35,329 bases of DNA from WHSW01 sp036794585 (GTDB taxonomy: Bacteria; Actinomycetota; Thermoleophilia; Solirubrobacterales; 70-9). The number at the start of each line of letters is the position of its first letter. Within the stretch, counting starts at the first letter, position 1. Below, piece after piece: positions 7,407 through 15,189 of this stretch. The translations under genes and the position numbers were made by a program. The stretch spans positions 1-35,329 of the forward strand of contig DAIRGH010000021.1 of the NCBI GenBank assembly GCA_036794585.1, written 5' to 3'. The notes under the pieces were generated by a model. The model saw nothing but the letters and a program-made list of their open reading frames with translations. It did no database searches and had not been told where the DNA came from.

Positions 7407-8170
7407 CGTCCCCGGTAGGCGGGCTTGCGCTTCTCCAGGAACGCGCGCATGCCCTCTACCCGATCCTCGGTCGCCATCGCAAGCTCGTAGAGGCGGCGCT
7501 CGTGCTCGAGTCCGGCGGCGAGGCCCATCTCCTCGGCGGCGAGCACCGCCTGCTTTGCCAGCATGGCGGCGATCGGCGGCCGCGATGCGATCCGCCGGGC
7601 CAGGTCGAGTGCGGCGTCGAGCCAGTCGCGCTTCTTGGCCACGATCGTGACCAGTCCCATCTCGAACGCCTCGCTCGCGTCGAAGCGGCGCCCGGTCAGG
7701 ACCAGCTCCATCGCCCGGTGCTTTCCGACCGCTCGCGCCAGGCGCTGCGTGCCTCCGCCTCCGGGGATGATCCCGAGCGTGATCTCGGGCTGACCGAACT
7801 CGGCCGTCTCGGAGGCGACGATCAGGTCGCAGATCAGGGCCAGCTCGCAGCCGCCTCCCAGCGCCCAGCCCGAGACCGCGGCAACCATCGGCGTGCGGCA
7901 GTCGGCGAGCCGGCGCCAGAACGCCGCCGCAGGGTGAAAGACCGCTTCGTGGAACTCGCGCTCGGCGAGCGTCGCGATATCCGCTCCCGCGGCGAAGACC
8001 TCGTCGGATCCGGCGATCACGATGCAGCGAATCTCGGGGCCGGCGTCGAAGCCGGCCACGGCCCCGGCGAGCTCCTCCATCAGCTCGGGCGAGAGCGCGT
8101 TCCGCGCCTCCGGGCGGTTGAGGCGGCAGAGGGCGACGTGCCCGTCGACGCTGGTCTCGACCAGGCTCAT
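7403..8170 (-). CDS. Enoyl-CoA hydratase/isomerase family protein
   Basis: 255 residues, full length for a crotonase. The oxyanion-hole segments are AGSDEVFAAGADI and AVSGWALGGGCELALICD. The catalytic glutamates fall in the expected places (ALGGGCELA and FGQPEITLGIIPGGGGTQRL), so hydratase activity (2-enoyl-CoA to 3-hydroxyacyl-CoA) is likely. The ATG overlaps the acyl-CoA dehydrogenase stop by 4 nt (ATGA), which fixes the start even though the frame stays open far upstream. Third gene of the operon. Confidence 0.92.
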   Translation of the reverse strand: MSLVETSVDGHVALCRLNRPEARNALSPELMEELAGAVAGFDAGPEIRCIVIAGSDEVFAAGADIATLAEREFHEAVFHPAAAFWRRLADCRTPMVAAVSGWALGGGCELALICDLIVASETAEFGQPEITLGIIPGGGGTQRLARAVGKHRAMELVLTGRRFDASEAFEMGLVTIVAKKRDWLDAALDLARRIASRPPIAAMLAKQAVLAAEEMGLAAGLEHERRLYELAMATEDRVEGMRAFLEKRKPAYRGR

Positions 8171-9327
8171 CCGGGGGGGACGAGCGCGTTGATTCCGGTC
8201 GCGTCGCGGCCGATGATCAGCTTCTGGATCTGCGAGGTGCCTTCGTACAGGGTCGTCACCCGCGCGTCGCGCAGGTAGCGCTCGACCGGATAATCGTCGA
8301 CGTAACCGGAGCCGCCGTGAACCTGGATCGCCAGGTTCGCGCACTCGACCGCCGACTCGGTCGCGTAGAGCTTCGCCACCGAGGTCTCGACCGTCGACGG
8401 CTTGCCGGCGTCCTTCAGCACCCCCGCGCGCCGGACCAGCATCCGCGCCGCGTCTCGGCGGACGATCATGTCGGCGATCATCTCCTGTACGAGCTGAAAG
8501 CTCGCGATCGGAACGTCGAACTGCTTGCGCTCCTTGGCGTAGGCGACCGACGCCTGCACGCAGCCCTCGCAGATCCCGACGCAGCCCGAGGCGACCGAGT
8601 AGCGGCCCGAGTCGAGCGCCGACATCGCCACCTTGAATCCGTCGCCGACCTCGCCGAGCAGGGCGTCGTCTGCGACCTCGACCGCGTCGAGCGAGATCTC
8701 GGCGGTGTCGGAGGCGCGCAGCCCGAGCTTGCCGTGGATCTCCTGGGTCGTAAAGCCGTCGCTCTCGGTCGGCACGAGGAAGCAGGCGAGGCCCTTGTGC
8801 TTCTTGGACGGGTCGGTCTGGGCGAAGATCAGCGCCACCTCGGCGACGTTTCCGAGCGAGATCCACATCTTCTGGCCGCTGAGCTTCCAGCCGCCGTCGA
8901 CCTTCTCCGCGCGCGTGCGGAGGTTGGCCGCGTCCGAGCCCGTGTCGGGCTCGGTGAGCCCGAAGCAGCCGAACGCCTCGCCCGCGCACAGGCGCGGCAG
9001 CCAGCGCTGCTTCTGCTCGTCCGATCCCCAGCGCTCGATCGAGCCGCAGACGAGCGAGGTCTGCACCGAGACGACCGTTCGCATCGCCGAGTCGCCGCGC
9101 CCGACCTCCTCGACGATCAGCCCGTAGCCGACGTAGTCGAGCCCGCGCCCGCCGTACTCCTCGGCCACCGGGGCGCCGAGGTAGCCCATGTCGCCGAGCC
9201 GGCGCGCGAGCTCGGCGTCGAAGCGCTCGGCGCGGTCGGACTCGCGGGCCCGAGGGATGACCTCGTTGTCGACGAAGTCACGCGCGGTCTCCTGGATCAG
9301 GCGTTGCTCGTCGCTGAGCTCGATCAC
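8167..9327 (-). CDS. Acyl-CoA dehydrogenase
   Basis: 386 residues starting GTG, IELSDEQRLIQETARDFV. Family signatures: CFGLTEPDTGSDAANL (FAD/substrate site), QVHGGSGYVDDYPVERYLRDAR, and the catalytic Glu in LYEGTSQIQKLIIGR. This matches short/branched-chain acyl-CoA dehydrogenases that convert acyl-CoA to 2-enoyl-CoA and pass electrons to ETF. The start is set by a GTGA overlap with the aminotransferase stop; the open frame continues upstream but that part is antisense-like. Second gene of the operon, followed by the hydratase that uses its product. Confidence 0.94.
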   Translation of the reverse strand: MIELSDEQRLIQETARDFVDNEVIPRARESDRAERFDAELARRLGDMGYLGAPVAEEYGGRGLDYVGYGLIVEEVGRGDSAMRTVVSVQTSLVCGSIERWGSDEQKQRWLPRLCAGEAFGCFGLTEPDTGSDAANLRTRAEKVDGGWKLSGQKMWISLGNVAEVALIFAQTDPSKKHKGLACFLVPTESDGFTTQEIHGKLGLRASDTAEISLDAVEVADDALLGEVGDGFKVAMSALDSGRYSVASGCVGICEGCVQASVAYAKERKQFDVPIASFQLVQEMIADMIVRRDAARMLVRRAGVLKDAGKPSTVETSVAKLYATESAVECANLAIQVHGGSGYVDDYPVERYLRDARVTTLYEGTSQIQKLIIGRDATGINALVPPG

Positions 9328-10115
9328 CGGGCCGGGGCTCCCAGTGCCTCCTGGACCACGTGGGCAAAGATCTCCTGCGCCTCGGCTGTTCGCGGGCCCG
9401 GCTCGAACGAGGTCGAGTCGATCGCGGTGACCGGCTGGACCTCGCGCGTGGTCGACGCCAGGAAGGCCTCGCTGGCGCCGAGGGTGTCGGCGAGCTCGAA
9501 CTCGCCCTCGCTGACCTCGAGCTCGCCGATCAGCGCCCGCCGGGTGATCGAGTCGAGGATCCCGGCTTCGAGCGACGGGGTCCGCAGCCCCCCGTCGACG
9601 ACCCAGAAGATGGTCGAGGTCGGCGCCTCGAGCACGATCCCGTCGGGCCGCACCAGCAGCGCCTCGTCGGCGCCGCGCGCCTTGGCGACCCGCGTCGCCT
9701 GCATGTTGGCGCCGTATGACAGCGACTTGACCCCGGTCAGGATCACCGAGGGCTGATAGGTCACGGTCGCCAGGCGCACGCTCGAGCCCCAATCGACCAG
9801 CGGTTCGATCAGCGCGATCCTCCGCCCGCCCCGGGTGACGAGCAGGCGCAGCTGAGCGTCCTCGCTGCCGTTCTCGGCGAGCAGCGCCGCGATCTCGGTC
9901 GCGAAAAGGTCGCGATCCACGTCGAGCTCGATCGCGGCCGCCGAGCGCTCGAGCCGGTCCAGGTGGGCCTCGAGCTCGAACGGCGTGCCGGCGTAGACCC
10001 TGATCACCTCGAAAACCCCGTCGCCCCGGTAGAGGCCGTCGTCCTTGAGCGGGATGGTGGCCTTGGCGGTGGGCCCGATCGCCCCGTCGATTGAGGCTAG
10101 CTCCGTGGCTGGCAT
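9324..10115 (-). CDS. Class IV PLP aminotransferase (IlvE/PabC-like)
   Basis: 263 residues. Fold-type IV markers: GLYRGDGVFEVIRVYAGTPFELEAHLDRLERSA at the N-terminus, the PLP-lysine region TGVKSLSYGANMQATRVAKARGADEALL, and the phosphate-binding segment APTSTIFWVVDG, where Ser-Thr replaces the commoner S/T-N. Candidates are branched-chain amino acid aminotransferase, aminodeoxychorismate lyase or D-amino acid aminotransferase; the sequence alone does not decide. As first gene of an acyl-CoA oxidation operon it could feed branched-chain 2-keto acids, but no keto-acid dehydrogenase is present. A TAGCCT box lies 8 nt before the ATG, so the operon mRNA is probably leaderless. Confidence 0.85.
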   Translation of the reverse strand: MPATELASIDGAIGPTAKATIPLKDDGLYRGDGVFEVIRVYAGTPFELEAHLDRLERSAAAIELDVDRDLFATEIAALLAENGSEDAQLRLLVTRGGRRIALIEPLVDWGSSVRLATVTYQPSVILTGVKSLSYGANMQATRVAKARGADEALLVRPDGIVLEAPTSTIFWVVDGGLRTPSLEAGILDSITRRALIGELEVSEGEFELADTLGASEAFLASTTREVQPVTAIDSTSFEPGPRTAEAQEIFAHVVQEALGAPAR

Positions 10116-10122
10116 CGGCAGC

Positions 10123-10144
10123 GAGGCTATCGATCGCTAGCCTC
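10123..10144. promoter_or_regulatory. Divergent promoter with mirrored -10 boxes
   Basis: GAGGCTA-N8-TAGCCTC is a perfect inverted repeat. Each arm contains a TAGCCT -10 box: minus strand 10124-10129, 8 nt before the aminotransferase ATG, and plus strand 10138-10143, about 75 nt before the MFS start. A regulator binding this repeat would cover both promoters. Confidence 0.5.
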
Positions 10145-10217
10145 GAAGGGATCGATGAATTTCCGTCTCCGGCGCCGTCTTAACCGAAAAGCGCCTTCAA
10201 AGGAGGCCGAACCCCGT

Positions 10218-11690
10218 ATGACGCAGGAAGTGACCGAGAAGAACCGCTGGATAGCGCTCTACGTGCTCTGCGCGGGCGTGCTGATGATCGTCCTCGACGT
10301 GACCGTCGTCAACGTCGCCCTCCCCAGCATCCAGAACGACCTGGACTTCAGCCAGGCGGGCCTCGCCTGGGTCGTCAACGCCTACCTGATCTCCTTCGGC
10401 GGCCTCCTGCTGCTCGCCGGACGGCTGGGCGACCTGATCTCACGGCGGGGTGTCTTCCTCGTCGGCCTCGCGATCTTCACCACCGCATCGCTGTTCTGCG
10501 GGCTCTCCCAGAGCCAGGAGATGCTGATCGCCGGCCGCTTCGTTCAGGGCGTCGGCGGCGCGATGACCATGGCTGTCGTCCTGGGCATGATCGTGACGAT
10601 GTTCCCCAAGCCGCGCGAGCAGGCGAAGGCGATCGGCGTCTACGCGTTCGTCGCCTCGGCCGGCGGCTCGATCGGATTGATCGCGGGCGGTGTGCTCACG
10701 CAGGCGATCAGCTGGCACTGGATCTTCTTCATCAACGTCCCGATCGGCATCGCGACGGCCGTGCTCTCCCTGCGGCTCCTCGAGAAGGACGAGGGAATCG
10801 GCTTCGGCCAGGGCGCTGACGTCCTCGGCGCGGCGCTGATCACCGCGTCGCTGATGCTCGGCGTCTACACGATCGTCGAACCCGCCGCCGACCTCGGCTG
10901 GGGCGCGGGCCGCACCATCGCCCTGAGCGCCGGCTCGTTCGCGCTGCTGATCGCATTCCTCGTGCGCGAGACGACGACCGCCAACCCCCTGATCCCGCTG
11001 CGGATCTTCCGCTCGCGCAACGTCACGGGCGCGAACCTCGTTCAGGCCCTCACGGTGGCAGGGATGTTCGCGATGTTCTTCCTCGGCGTCCTCTACCTCC
11101 AGGAGGTGCTCGGCTACGACGCGCTCGAGACCGGGCTCGCCTTCCTGCCCACCACGATCGTCATGGGGACGCTGTCGGTGCGCTACTCCGAGCGCCTGAT
11201 CATGCGCTTCGGCGCCCGTACGACCCTGATCCCGGGGTTGATCCTGATCGCCATCGGCCTCGCCCTCTTCGCCCGCGTCCCGGTGGACGGGGAGTACGTG
11301 CGCGACATCCTGCCCGCCGGCCTGCTGCTGGGCGCCGGCGTCGGGGCCGCCTTCCCGACGCTGATGACCCTGGCGATGTCGGGCGCCACGCAGAGCGATG
11401 CCGGACTCGCTTCCGGGCTCGTCAACACCACCGCCCAGGTCGGGGCCGCGATCGGCCTGGCCGTGCTGGCGACCCTGTCGGAGACCCGGACCGAGAACCT
11501 GCTCGCCGAGGGCGAGGAGCGGCTCGCAGCGCTCACCGGCGGCTACCACGTCGGGTTCATCGTCGGCACGGCGCTGGTCGTTGTCGCGATCGTCGTCGCG
11601 ATCACCGTGCTGCGCGAAGCGCGGCCGGCGATGCATCCGGCAGCTGAGGCCGACACCGACGAGCGGGCGTTCGCGAAGGCCGAAGCCTGA
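10218..11690 (+). CDS. MFS drug exporter, DHA2 (EmrB/QacA) family
   Basis: 490-residue inner-membrane protein with about 14 membrane segments, the DHA2 layout. Helix 1 carries LDVTVVNVALPSIQNDL, the DHA2 motif D; the loop between helices 2 and 3 has GRLGDLISRRGVF (motif A); helix 5-6 has AGGVLTQAISWHWIFFINVPIG, hallmark of EmrB-type exporters. Proton-driven efflux of hydrophobic drugs is typical. An in-frame ATG exists at 10155, but the 21 codons between have unusually AT-rich third positions and a clear AAAGGAGG site precedes 10218 (11 nt away), so I chose 10218. Stop and next start overlap by 1 nt (TGATG). Confidence 0.92.
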   Translation: MTQEVTEKNRWIALYVLCAGVLMIVLDVTVVNVALPSIQNDLDFSQAGLAWVVNAYLISFGGLLLLAGRLGDLISRRGVFLVGLAIFTTASLFCGLSQSQEMLIAGRFVQGVGGAMTMAVVLGMIVTMFPKPREQAKAIGVYAFVASAGGSIGLIAGGVLTQAISWHWIFFINVPIGIATAVLSLRLLEKDEGIGFGQGADVLGAALITASLMLGVYTIVEPAADLGWGAGRTIALSAGSFALLIAFLVRETTTANPLIPLRIFRSRNVTGANLVQALTVAGMFAMFFLGVLYLQEVLGYDALETGLAFLPTTIVMGTLSVRYSERLIMRFGARTTLIPGLILIAIGLALFARVPVDGEYVRDILPAGLLLGAGVGAAFPTLMTLAMSGATQSDAGLASGLVNTTAQVGAAIGLAVLATLSETRTENLLAEGEERLAALTGGYHVGFIVGTALVVVAIVVAITVLREARPAMHPAAEADTDERAFAKAEA

Positions 11691-12307
11691 TGGGCGCGGT
11701 CAAGTTCGACATCTCGATGTCGCTCGACGGGTTCGTCGCCGGCCCGAACGACGGCGTCGAGAACGGGCTGGGCGACGGCGGCGAGGCTCTGCACGAGTGG
11801 GTATACGGGTTGAAGAGCTTCCAGGAGCGCCACGGCCGGGAAGGTGGCGAGACGGGGCCCGACTCGGACGTTCTCGACGAGGCGTTTCGCGACGTCGGCG
11901 CGTCGATCATCGGTCGGAGGATGTTCGACTTCGCCGTCGGAGCGTGGGGCGACGAGCCGCCGTTCCGCATGCCGGTGTTCGTCGTCACCCACCGCGGCGG
12001 CGAGCCGCTGCCGAAGCAGGGCGGGACCACGTATTACTTCGTCACCGACGGGATCGAAGCGGCGCTCGAGCAGGCCCGCGAGGCCGCCGGCGACCGCGAC
12101 GTCGCGATCGGCGGCGGCGCGAACGTGATCCAGCAGTACCTGAGCGCGGGGCTCGTCGACGAGTTTCAGGTCCACGTGACGCCGCTGTTCCTGGGTGGTG
12201 GCGTGCGCCTGTTCGACGGTCTGGGCCCGGAGCCGCCGCGCCTCGAGAAGACCCGTGTGCTCGACTCGGCGGGGGTCATCCACCTCAGGTTCCGCCCGGT
12301 CGGCTAA
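11690..12307 (+). CDS. Dihydrofolate reductase-like / RibD C-terminal domain protein
   Basis: 205 residues. The N-terminus KFDISMSLDGFVAGPNDG is the RibD_C/DHFR-like strand and loop, and GDRDVAIGGGANVIQQYLSAGLVDEFQVHVTPLFLGGGVRLFDGL holds the NADPH-binding glycine run and the conserved ending. Members of this group are often annotated as dihydrofolate reductases, but the true substrate is usually unknown. It overlaps the MFS gene by one base, so the two are translated together. Its stop TAA lies inside the -10 box of the cold-shock gene. Confidence 0.88.
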   Translation: MGAVKFDISMSLDGFVAGPNDGVENGLGDGGEALHEWVYGLKSFQERHGREGGETGPDSDVLDEAFRDVGASIIGRRMFDFAVGAWGDEPPFRMPVFVVTHRGGEPLPKQGGTTYYFVTDGIEAALEQAREAAGDRDVAIGGGANVIQQYLSAGLVDEFQVHVTPLFLGGGVRLFDGLGPEPPRLEKTRVLDSAGVIHLRFRPVG

Positions 12308-12310
12308 CCT
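12305..12310 (+). promoter_or_regulatory. -10 box of the cold-shock gene
   Basis: TAACCT overlapping the stop of the preceding gene. Transcription would begin near 12317 and leave a short leader with a GGAAGGA ribosome binding site before the ATG at 12344. So this gene, unlike many here, has an ordinary leader. Confidence 0.4.
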
Positions 12311-12343
12311 CGCCGCCTTCTCCCATCCCCCGGAAGGAACAAC

Positions 12344-12547
12344 ATGTCCACAGGAACAGTGAAGTGGTTCAACGACGACAAGGGCTTCGGGTTCATCACC
12401 CCCGATGACGGCTCGAAGGACCTCTTCGTCCATCAGAGTGCTGTCGTCGCAGAAGGCCACCGCACCCTCGAAGAGGGCGCCAAGGTGACGTTCGACTCCG
12501 AGCCCAGCGACAAGGGCCCGCGGGCCGCGAACGTGCGCCTCGCCTAG
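12344..12547 (+). CDS. Cold-shock protein, CspA family
   Basis: 67 residues forming one OB-fold cold-shock domain that binds single-stranded RNA/DNA. RNP1 is KGFGFI (in KWFNDDKGFGFITPDDG) and RNP2 is DLFVHQS. The length and the ending KGPRAANVRLA are standard. It probably acts as an RNA chaperone. A GGAAGGA site precedes the ATG. It ends 6 bp from the convergent thiolase gene, with no room for a separate terminator. Confidence 0.96.
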   Translation: MSTGTVKWFNDDKGFGFITPDDGSKDLFVHQSAVVAEGHRTLEEGAKVTFDSEPSDKGPRAANVRLA

Positions 12548-12553
12548 GGCTCG

Positions 12554-13765
12554 TCACCCGGCGGCGGGGTTCTCGATCACGGTCGCCACGCCCTGGCCGA
12601 CGCCGACGCACAGCGCCGCGATCCCGTAGCGCGCGTTGCGGCGTCGCAACTCCCAGGCGAGCGTGGTGAGCAGGCGGGCGCCAGAGCAGCCGAGCGGGTG
12701 GCCGAGGGCGATCGCGCCGCCGTTGACGTTCAGCCTCTCCTCGTCGATGCCGAGCTCGCGCACGCAGGCGAGCACCTGGGCGGCGAACGCCTCGTTGATC
12801 TCGATCAGGTCGATCTGGCCGAGCTCGAGGTCGGCGGCGTCGAGGGCGCGGCGGATCGCCGGAATGGGCCCGATCCCCATGTAGGCCGGATCGACGCCGG
12901 CGACGCCGCTGGCGACGACCCGCGCGAGCGGCTCGGCGCCGAGCTCGGAGGCGATCCGCTCCGAGGCCAGCACGGTGCAGGCGGCGCCGTCGTTGAGCGT
13001 CGAGGCGTTGCCGGCGGTGACGGTGCCGGCCTCGCGAAACACGGGCCGCAGGCTCGCCAGCTTCTCCAGGGTGGTGTCGGCGCGGGGACCTTCATCGTGC
13101 TCGACGAGCGCAGCCGGGCGCCCGTTCGCCGCCGGGGACTCGACCGCGATCATCTGAGACTCGAAGCGGCCCTCGGCGGTGGCGGCGACGGCGCGCTCGT
13201 GGCTGCGCAGCGCGAACGCATCCTGATCCTCGCGTGAGACCTCGTAGCGCTCGGCGACGTTCTCGGCGGTCTCGCCCATCGCCTCGGTCGAATAACGCTC
13301 GGCCATCTTCGGGTTGATCCGCCGCCAGCCCAGCGCGGTGTCGTGCAGGGTCTGCTCTCCCCGCGGCAGCGGCGCCTCGGGCTTCGGCATCACCCACGGC
13401 GCACGGCTCATCGACTCCGAGCCGCCGGCGAGGTACAGCTCGCCCTCGTCCAGGCGCAGCGCCCGCGAGGCCTGGTTGATCGCCTCCAGGCCAGAGGCGC
13501 AGAGCCGGTTGACCGTCACCCCGGGCACCTCGACAGGGAGCCCCGCCAGCAGCGACGCCATCCGGCCGACGTCGCGGTTGTCCTCGCCGGCCTGATTGGC
13601 GGCGCCCCAGTAGACGTCGCCGACCGTGCCTGGGTCGACGCCGGTCCGCTCGACGGCGGCCGCGATCACGTGCGCGGCGAGATCGTCGGGGCGCACGCCC
13701 GCAAGCGCGCCGCGGAAGCGGCCCATCGGGGTGCGTACCGCGTCGATGACCAGCGCCTCGCCCAT
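12554..13765 (-). CDS. Acetyl-CoA acetyltransferase (thiolase)
   Basis: 403 residues, complete thiolase. The acyl-accepting Cys89 is in TVNRLCASGLEAI, the catalytic His in GHPLGCSGAR, the NEAFAAQ motif precedes it, and the second Cys is in ALCVGVGQG. It cleaves 3-ketoacyl-CoA or condenses two acetyl-CoA. With the dehydrogenase/hydratase/dehydrogenase operon 3 kb away on the same strand it would complete a beta-oxidation cycle. The start is supported by a TAGGAT box 9 nt upstream. Confidence 0.95.
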   Translation of the reverse strand: MGEALVIDAVRTPMGRFRGALAGVRPDDLAAHVIAAAVERTGVDPGTVGDVYWGAANQAGEDNRDVGRMASLLAGLPVEVPGVTVNRLCASGLEAINQASRALRLDEGELYLAGGSESMSRAPWVMPKPEAPLPRGEQTLHDTALGWRRINPKMAERYSTEAMGETAENVAERYEVSREDQDAFALRSHERAVAATAEGRFESQMIAVESPAANGRPAALVEHDEGPRADTTLEKLASLRPVFREAGTVTAGNASTLNDGAACTVLASERIASELGAEPLARVVASGVAGVDPAYMGIGPIPAIRRALDAADLELGQIDLIEINEAFAAQVLACVRELGIDEERLNVNGGAIALGHPLGCSGARLLTTLAWELRRRNARYGIAALCVGVGQGVATVIENPAAG

Positions 13766-13774
13766 GTGGCGCTG

Positions 13775-13797
13775 ATCCTACGAAGCGAGCGTAAGGT
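13775..13797. promoter_or_regulatory. Divergent -10 boxes (thiolase / small membrane protein)
   Basis: Minus-strand TAGGAT at 13775-13780 lies 9 nt before the thiolase ATG. Plus-strand TAAGGT at 13792-13797 lies 6 nt before the GTG at 13804. The whole gap is 38 bp, so both transcripts must be nearly leaderless. Confidence 0.45.
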
Positions 13798-13803
13798 AGG
13801 TGC

Positions 13804-14091
13804 GTGGAGTTCATCCTGATCTCGCTGCTTGCGGTGGGGCTCATCGTCCTCTGCCTCGTGCTGCTGGCGCGCGCCTATCCCGGCAGCGGCGCTGACCTGG
13901 TCGACTGGAAGCCCACGCGCTCGCACGAGGTCGAGGCGCAGCTCGAGATCGACGACGTACAGCAGATGATCGCCGCCCAGAACGAGTACCGACGCCGGCG
14001 CGGGGAGGCCGAGCTCACCGAGGACGATGCCGAGCGGATGGCCCGCGAGGACGAGGCGATCCGCGAGCGAGGCAGGTGGCGCGAGCCCTGA
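13804..14091 (+). CDS. Small single-pass membrane protein
   Basis: 95 residues. Residues 2-22 (EFILISLLAVGLIVLCLVLL) form one membrane helix with a short external or signal-anchor N-terminus. The rest is a charged cytoplasmic helix (EVEAQLEIDDVQQMIAAQ and a Glu/Arg-rich end), likely coiled or extended. No known family. GTG start, leaderless by the position of its -10 box. Its 3' end overlaps the next gene by 16 nt, so the two are cotranscribed. Confidence 0.7.
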   Translation: MEFILISLLAVGLIVLCLVLLARAYPGSGADLVDWKPTRSHEVEAQLEIDDVQQMIAAQNEYRRRRGEAELTEDDAERMAREDEAIRERGRWREP

Positions 14092-14564
14092 TCGTCGGCT
14101 GCGGCTGTCGCGGCCGCGAGCTCGGCAGGGCTCTGCTCGACGCCGGCTGGCAGGTCCGCGGGACGACCCGCGACCCCGCCACGGCGGCCGAGATCGAGGC
14201 TGCCGGGATCGAGCCGCTGATCGCGGACCCCGATCGCATCGGTGAGGTGCTGGACGGGCTCGAGGGAGTGGCGTTCATCTACTGGCTGCTGGGCTCGGCG
14301 TCGGGCGATCGCGCCGCCGTCGAGGCGCTTCACGGACCGCGGCTCGAGCGCCTGCTGGAGGAGATCGTCGACACCCCCGTGCGAGGGTTCGTCTACGAGG
14401 TCACCGGCGCCCTCGACCCGGAGCGACTGGTCGAGGCGCTTCAGATCCTGCGCGACGCGGGGGAGAGGTGGCGGATCCCGTTCGAGGTCGTCGACGTGGC
14501 CGAGACTGACGACAAGCTCTGGCGCGAGGCAATGCTCGCCGCCGCCCGCGAGCTCGTCGGCTGA
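14076..14564 (+). CDS. Rossmann-fold NAD(P)-binding protein, short
   Basis: 162 residues. ALIVGCGCRGRELGRALLDAGWQVRGTTRD is a clear Rossmann dinucleotide-binding start (GxGxxG, followed by a basic Arg pair favouring NADP). It resembles the N-terminal part of NAD-dependent epimerases/nucleoside-diphosphate sugar epimerases but is half their length and lacks a YxxxK motif, so it may bind a nucleotide without being a dehydrogenase. GTG start inside the end of the small membrane protein gene. Confidence 0.65.
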   Translation: MARALIVGCGCRGRELGRALLDAGWQVRGTTRDPATAAEIEAAGIEPLIADPDRIGEVLDGLEGVAFIYWLLGSASGDRAAVEALHGPRLERLLEEIVDTPVRGFVYEVTGALDPERLVEALQILRDAGERWRIPFEVVDVAETDDKLWREAMLAAARELVG

Positions 14565-14572
14565 CTGCGGCG

Positions 14573-15100
14573 CTAAGGCGTTTCCACGTCGGAGGCGTTC
14601 TCCGACGTCGCGGCGCCTTCGGTCTCGCCAGGGGTCGCCTCGGCGCTCTCGCCCGGCCCCGGGTGCCCGTACTCGGGGAAGTCGATCGGCGCCGGCGGGA
14701 TCTGCTCGGCGTCGGCCTGGGACCACGGCGCCTCGTCCTTGTAGTTCTCCGGCGGCTGGTCGAGATCCTTGGCGAGCAGATAGAAGCCGAAGCCGATCGC
14801 GGCGACGACCCCGATGACGATCCCGTAAACGGTCAGCTGGCGCGCGATCGAAGGGCTGTAGCTGCCGCCGACCACCTCGCGGCGCTTGTCGAGGCCCATC
14901 GCGTCGACGTCTGACTGCTCGTGGCGGGCAAGGCGCTCCTCGGGTGTGTCCTTGCTGAAGGTGGTGTGGGGGCCTACCGAGGGAGCGGGGGTGTCGCTGA
15001 TGTCCTCGACACCGTCGTCGGCTCGCTGCTCGTCGCCCGAATCGAGCGGGTCGTCGCGCTCGGCGTCGCTGCGCTCGCTGTCCTTGCGCTTCCTCGCCAT
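14573..15100 (-). CDS. Membrane-anchored protein with acidic flanks, unknown
   Basis: 175 residues. About 80 charged, low-complexity residues come first (KRKDSERSDAERDD...), then one membrane helix (QLTVYGIVIGVVAAIGFGFYLLA, about residues 88-110), then a short Pro/Glu-rich tail with PPENYKDEAPW and PIDFPEYGHPGPG. The residues just after the helix look conserved in style, unlike the ends. I do not recognise it. A TAACGT box lies 9 nt before the ATG. It converges on the Rossmann gene with an 8-bp gap. Confidence 0.65.
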   Translation of the reverse strand: MARKRKDSERSDAERDDPLDSGDEQRADDGVEDISDTPAPSVGPHTTFSKDTPEERLARHEQSDVDAMGLDKRREVVGGSYSPSIARQLTVYGIVIGVVAAIGFGFYLLAKDLDQPPENYKDEAPWSQADAEQIPPAPIDFPEYGHPGPGESAEATPGETEGAATSENASDVETP

Positions 15101-15109
15101 GCGGCCGCA

Positions 15110-15115
15110 ACGTTA
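15110..15115 (-). promoter_or_regulatory. -10 box of the membrane-anchored protein gene
   Basis: Minus-strand TAACGT, 9 nt before the ATG at 15100, with no ribosome binding site between. Confidence 0.4.
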
Positions 15116-15189
15116 ACGGCGAGTGGGCGAGGTTTCCAGCGACAACCGTTGGGTGCGTCGCGCTGGCGTACGCTTCGCGCACGCTCGCC

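Noticed and set aside
8168..8989. Long open extension of the enoyl-CoA hydratase frame, antisense-like residues before its Met
   Set aside because: It overlaps the acyl-CoA dehydrogenase in another frame; the ATGA junction and family length fix the start.
10155..10217. MFS start at the earlier ATG
   Set aside because: AT-rich third positions in the 21 codons and a clear AAAGGAGG before 10218.
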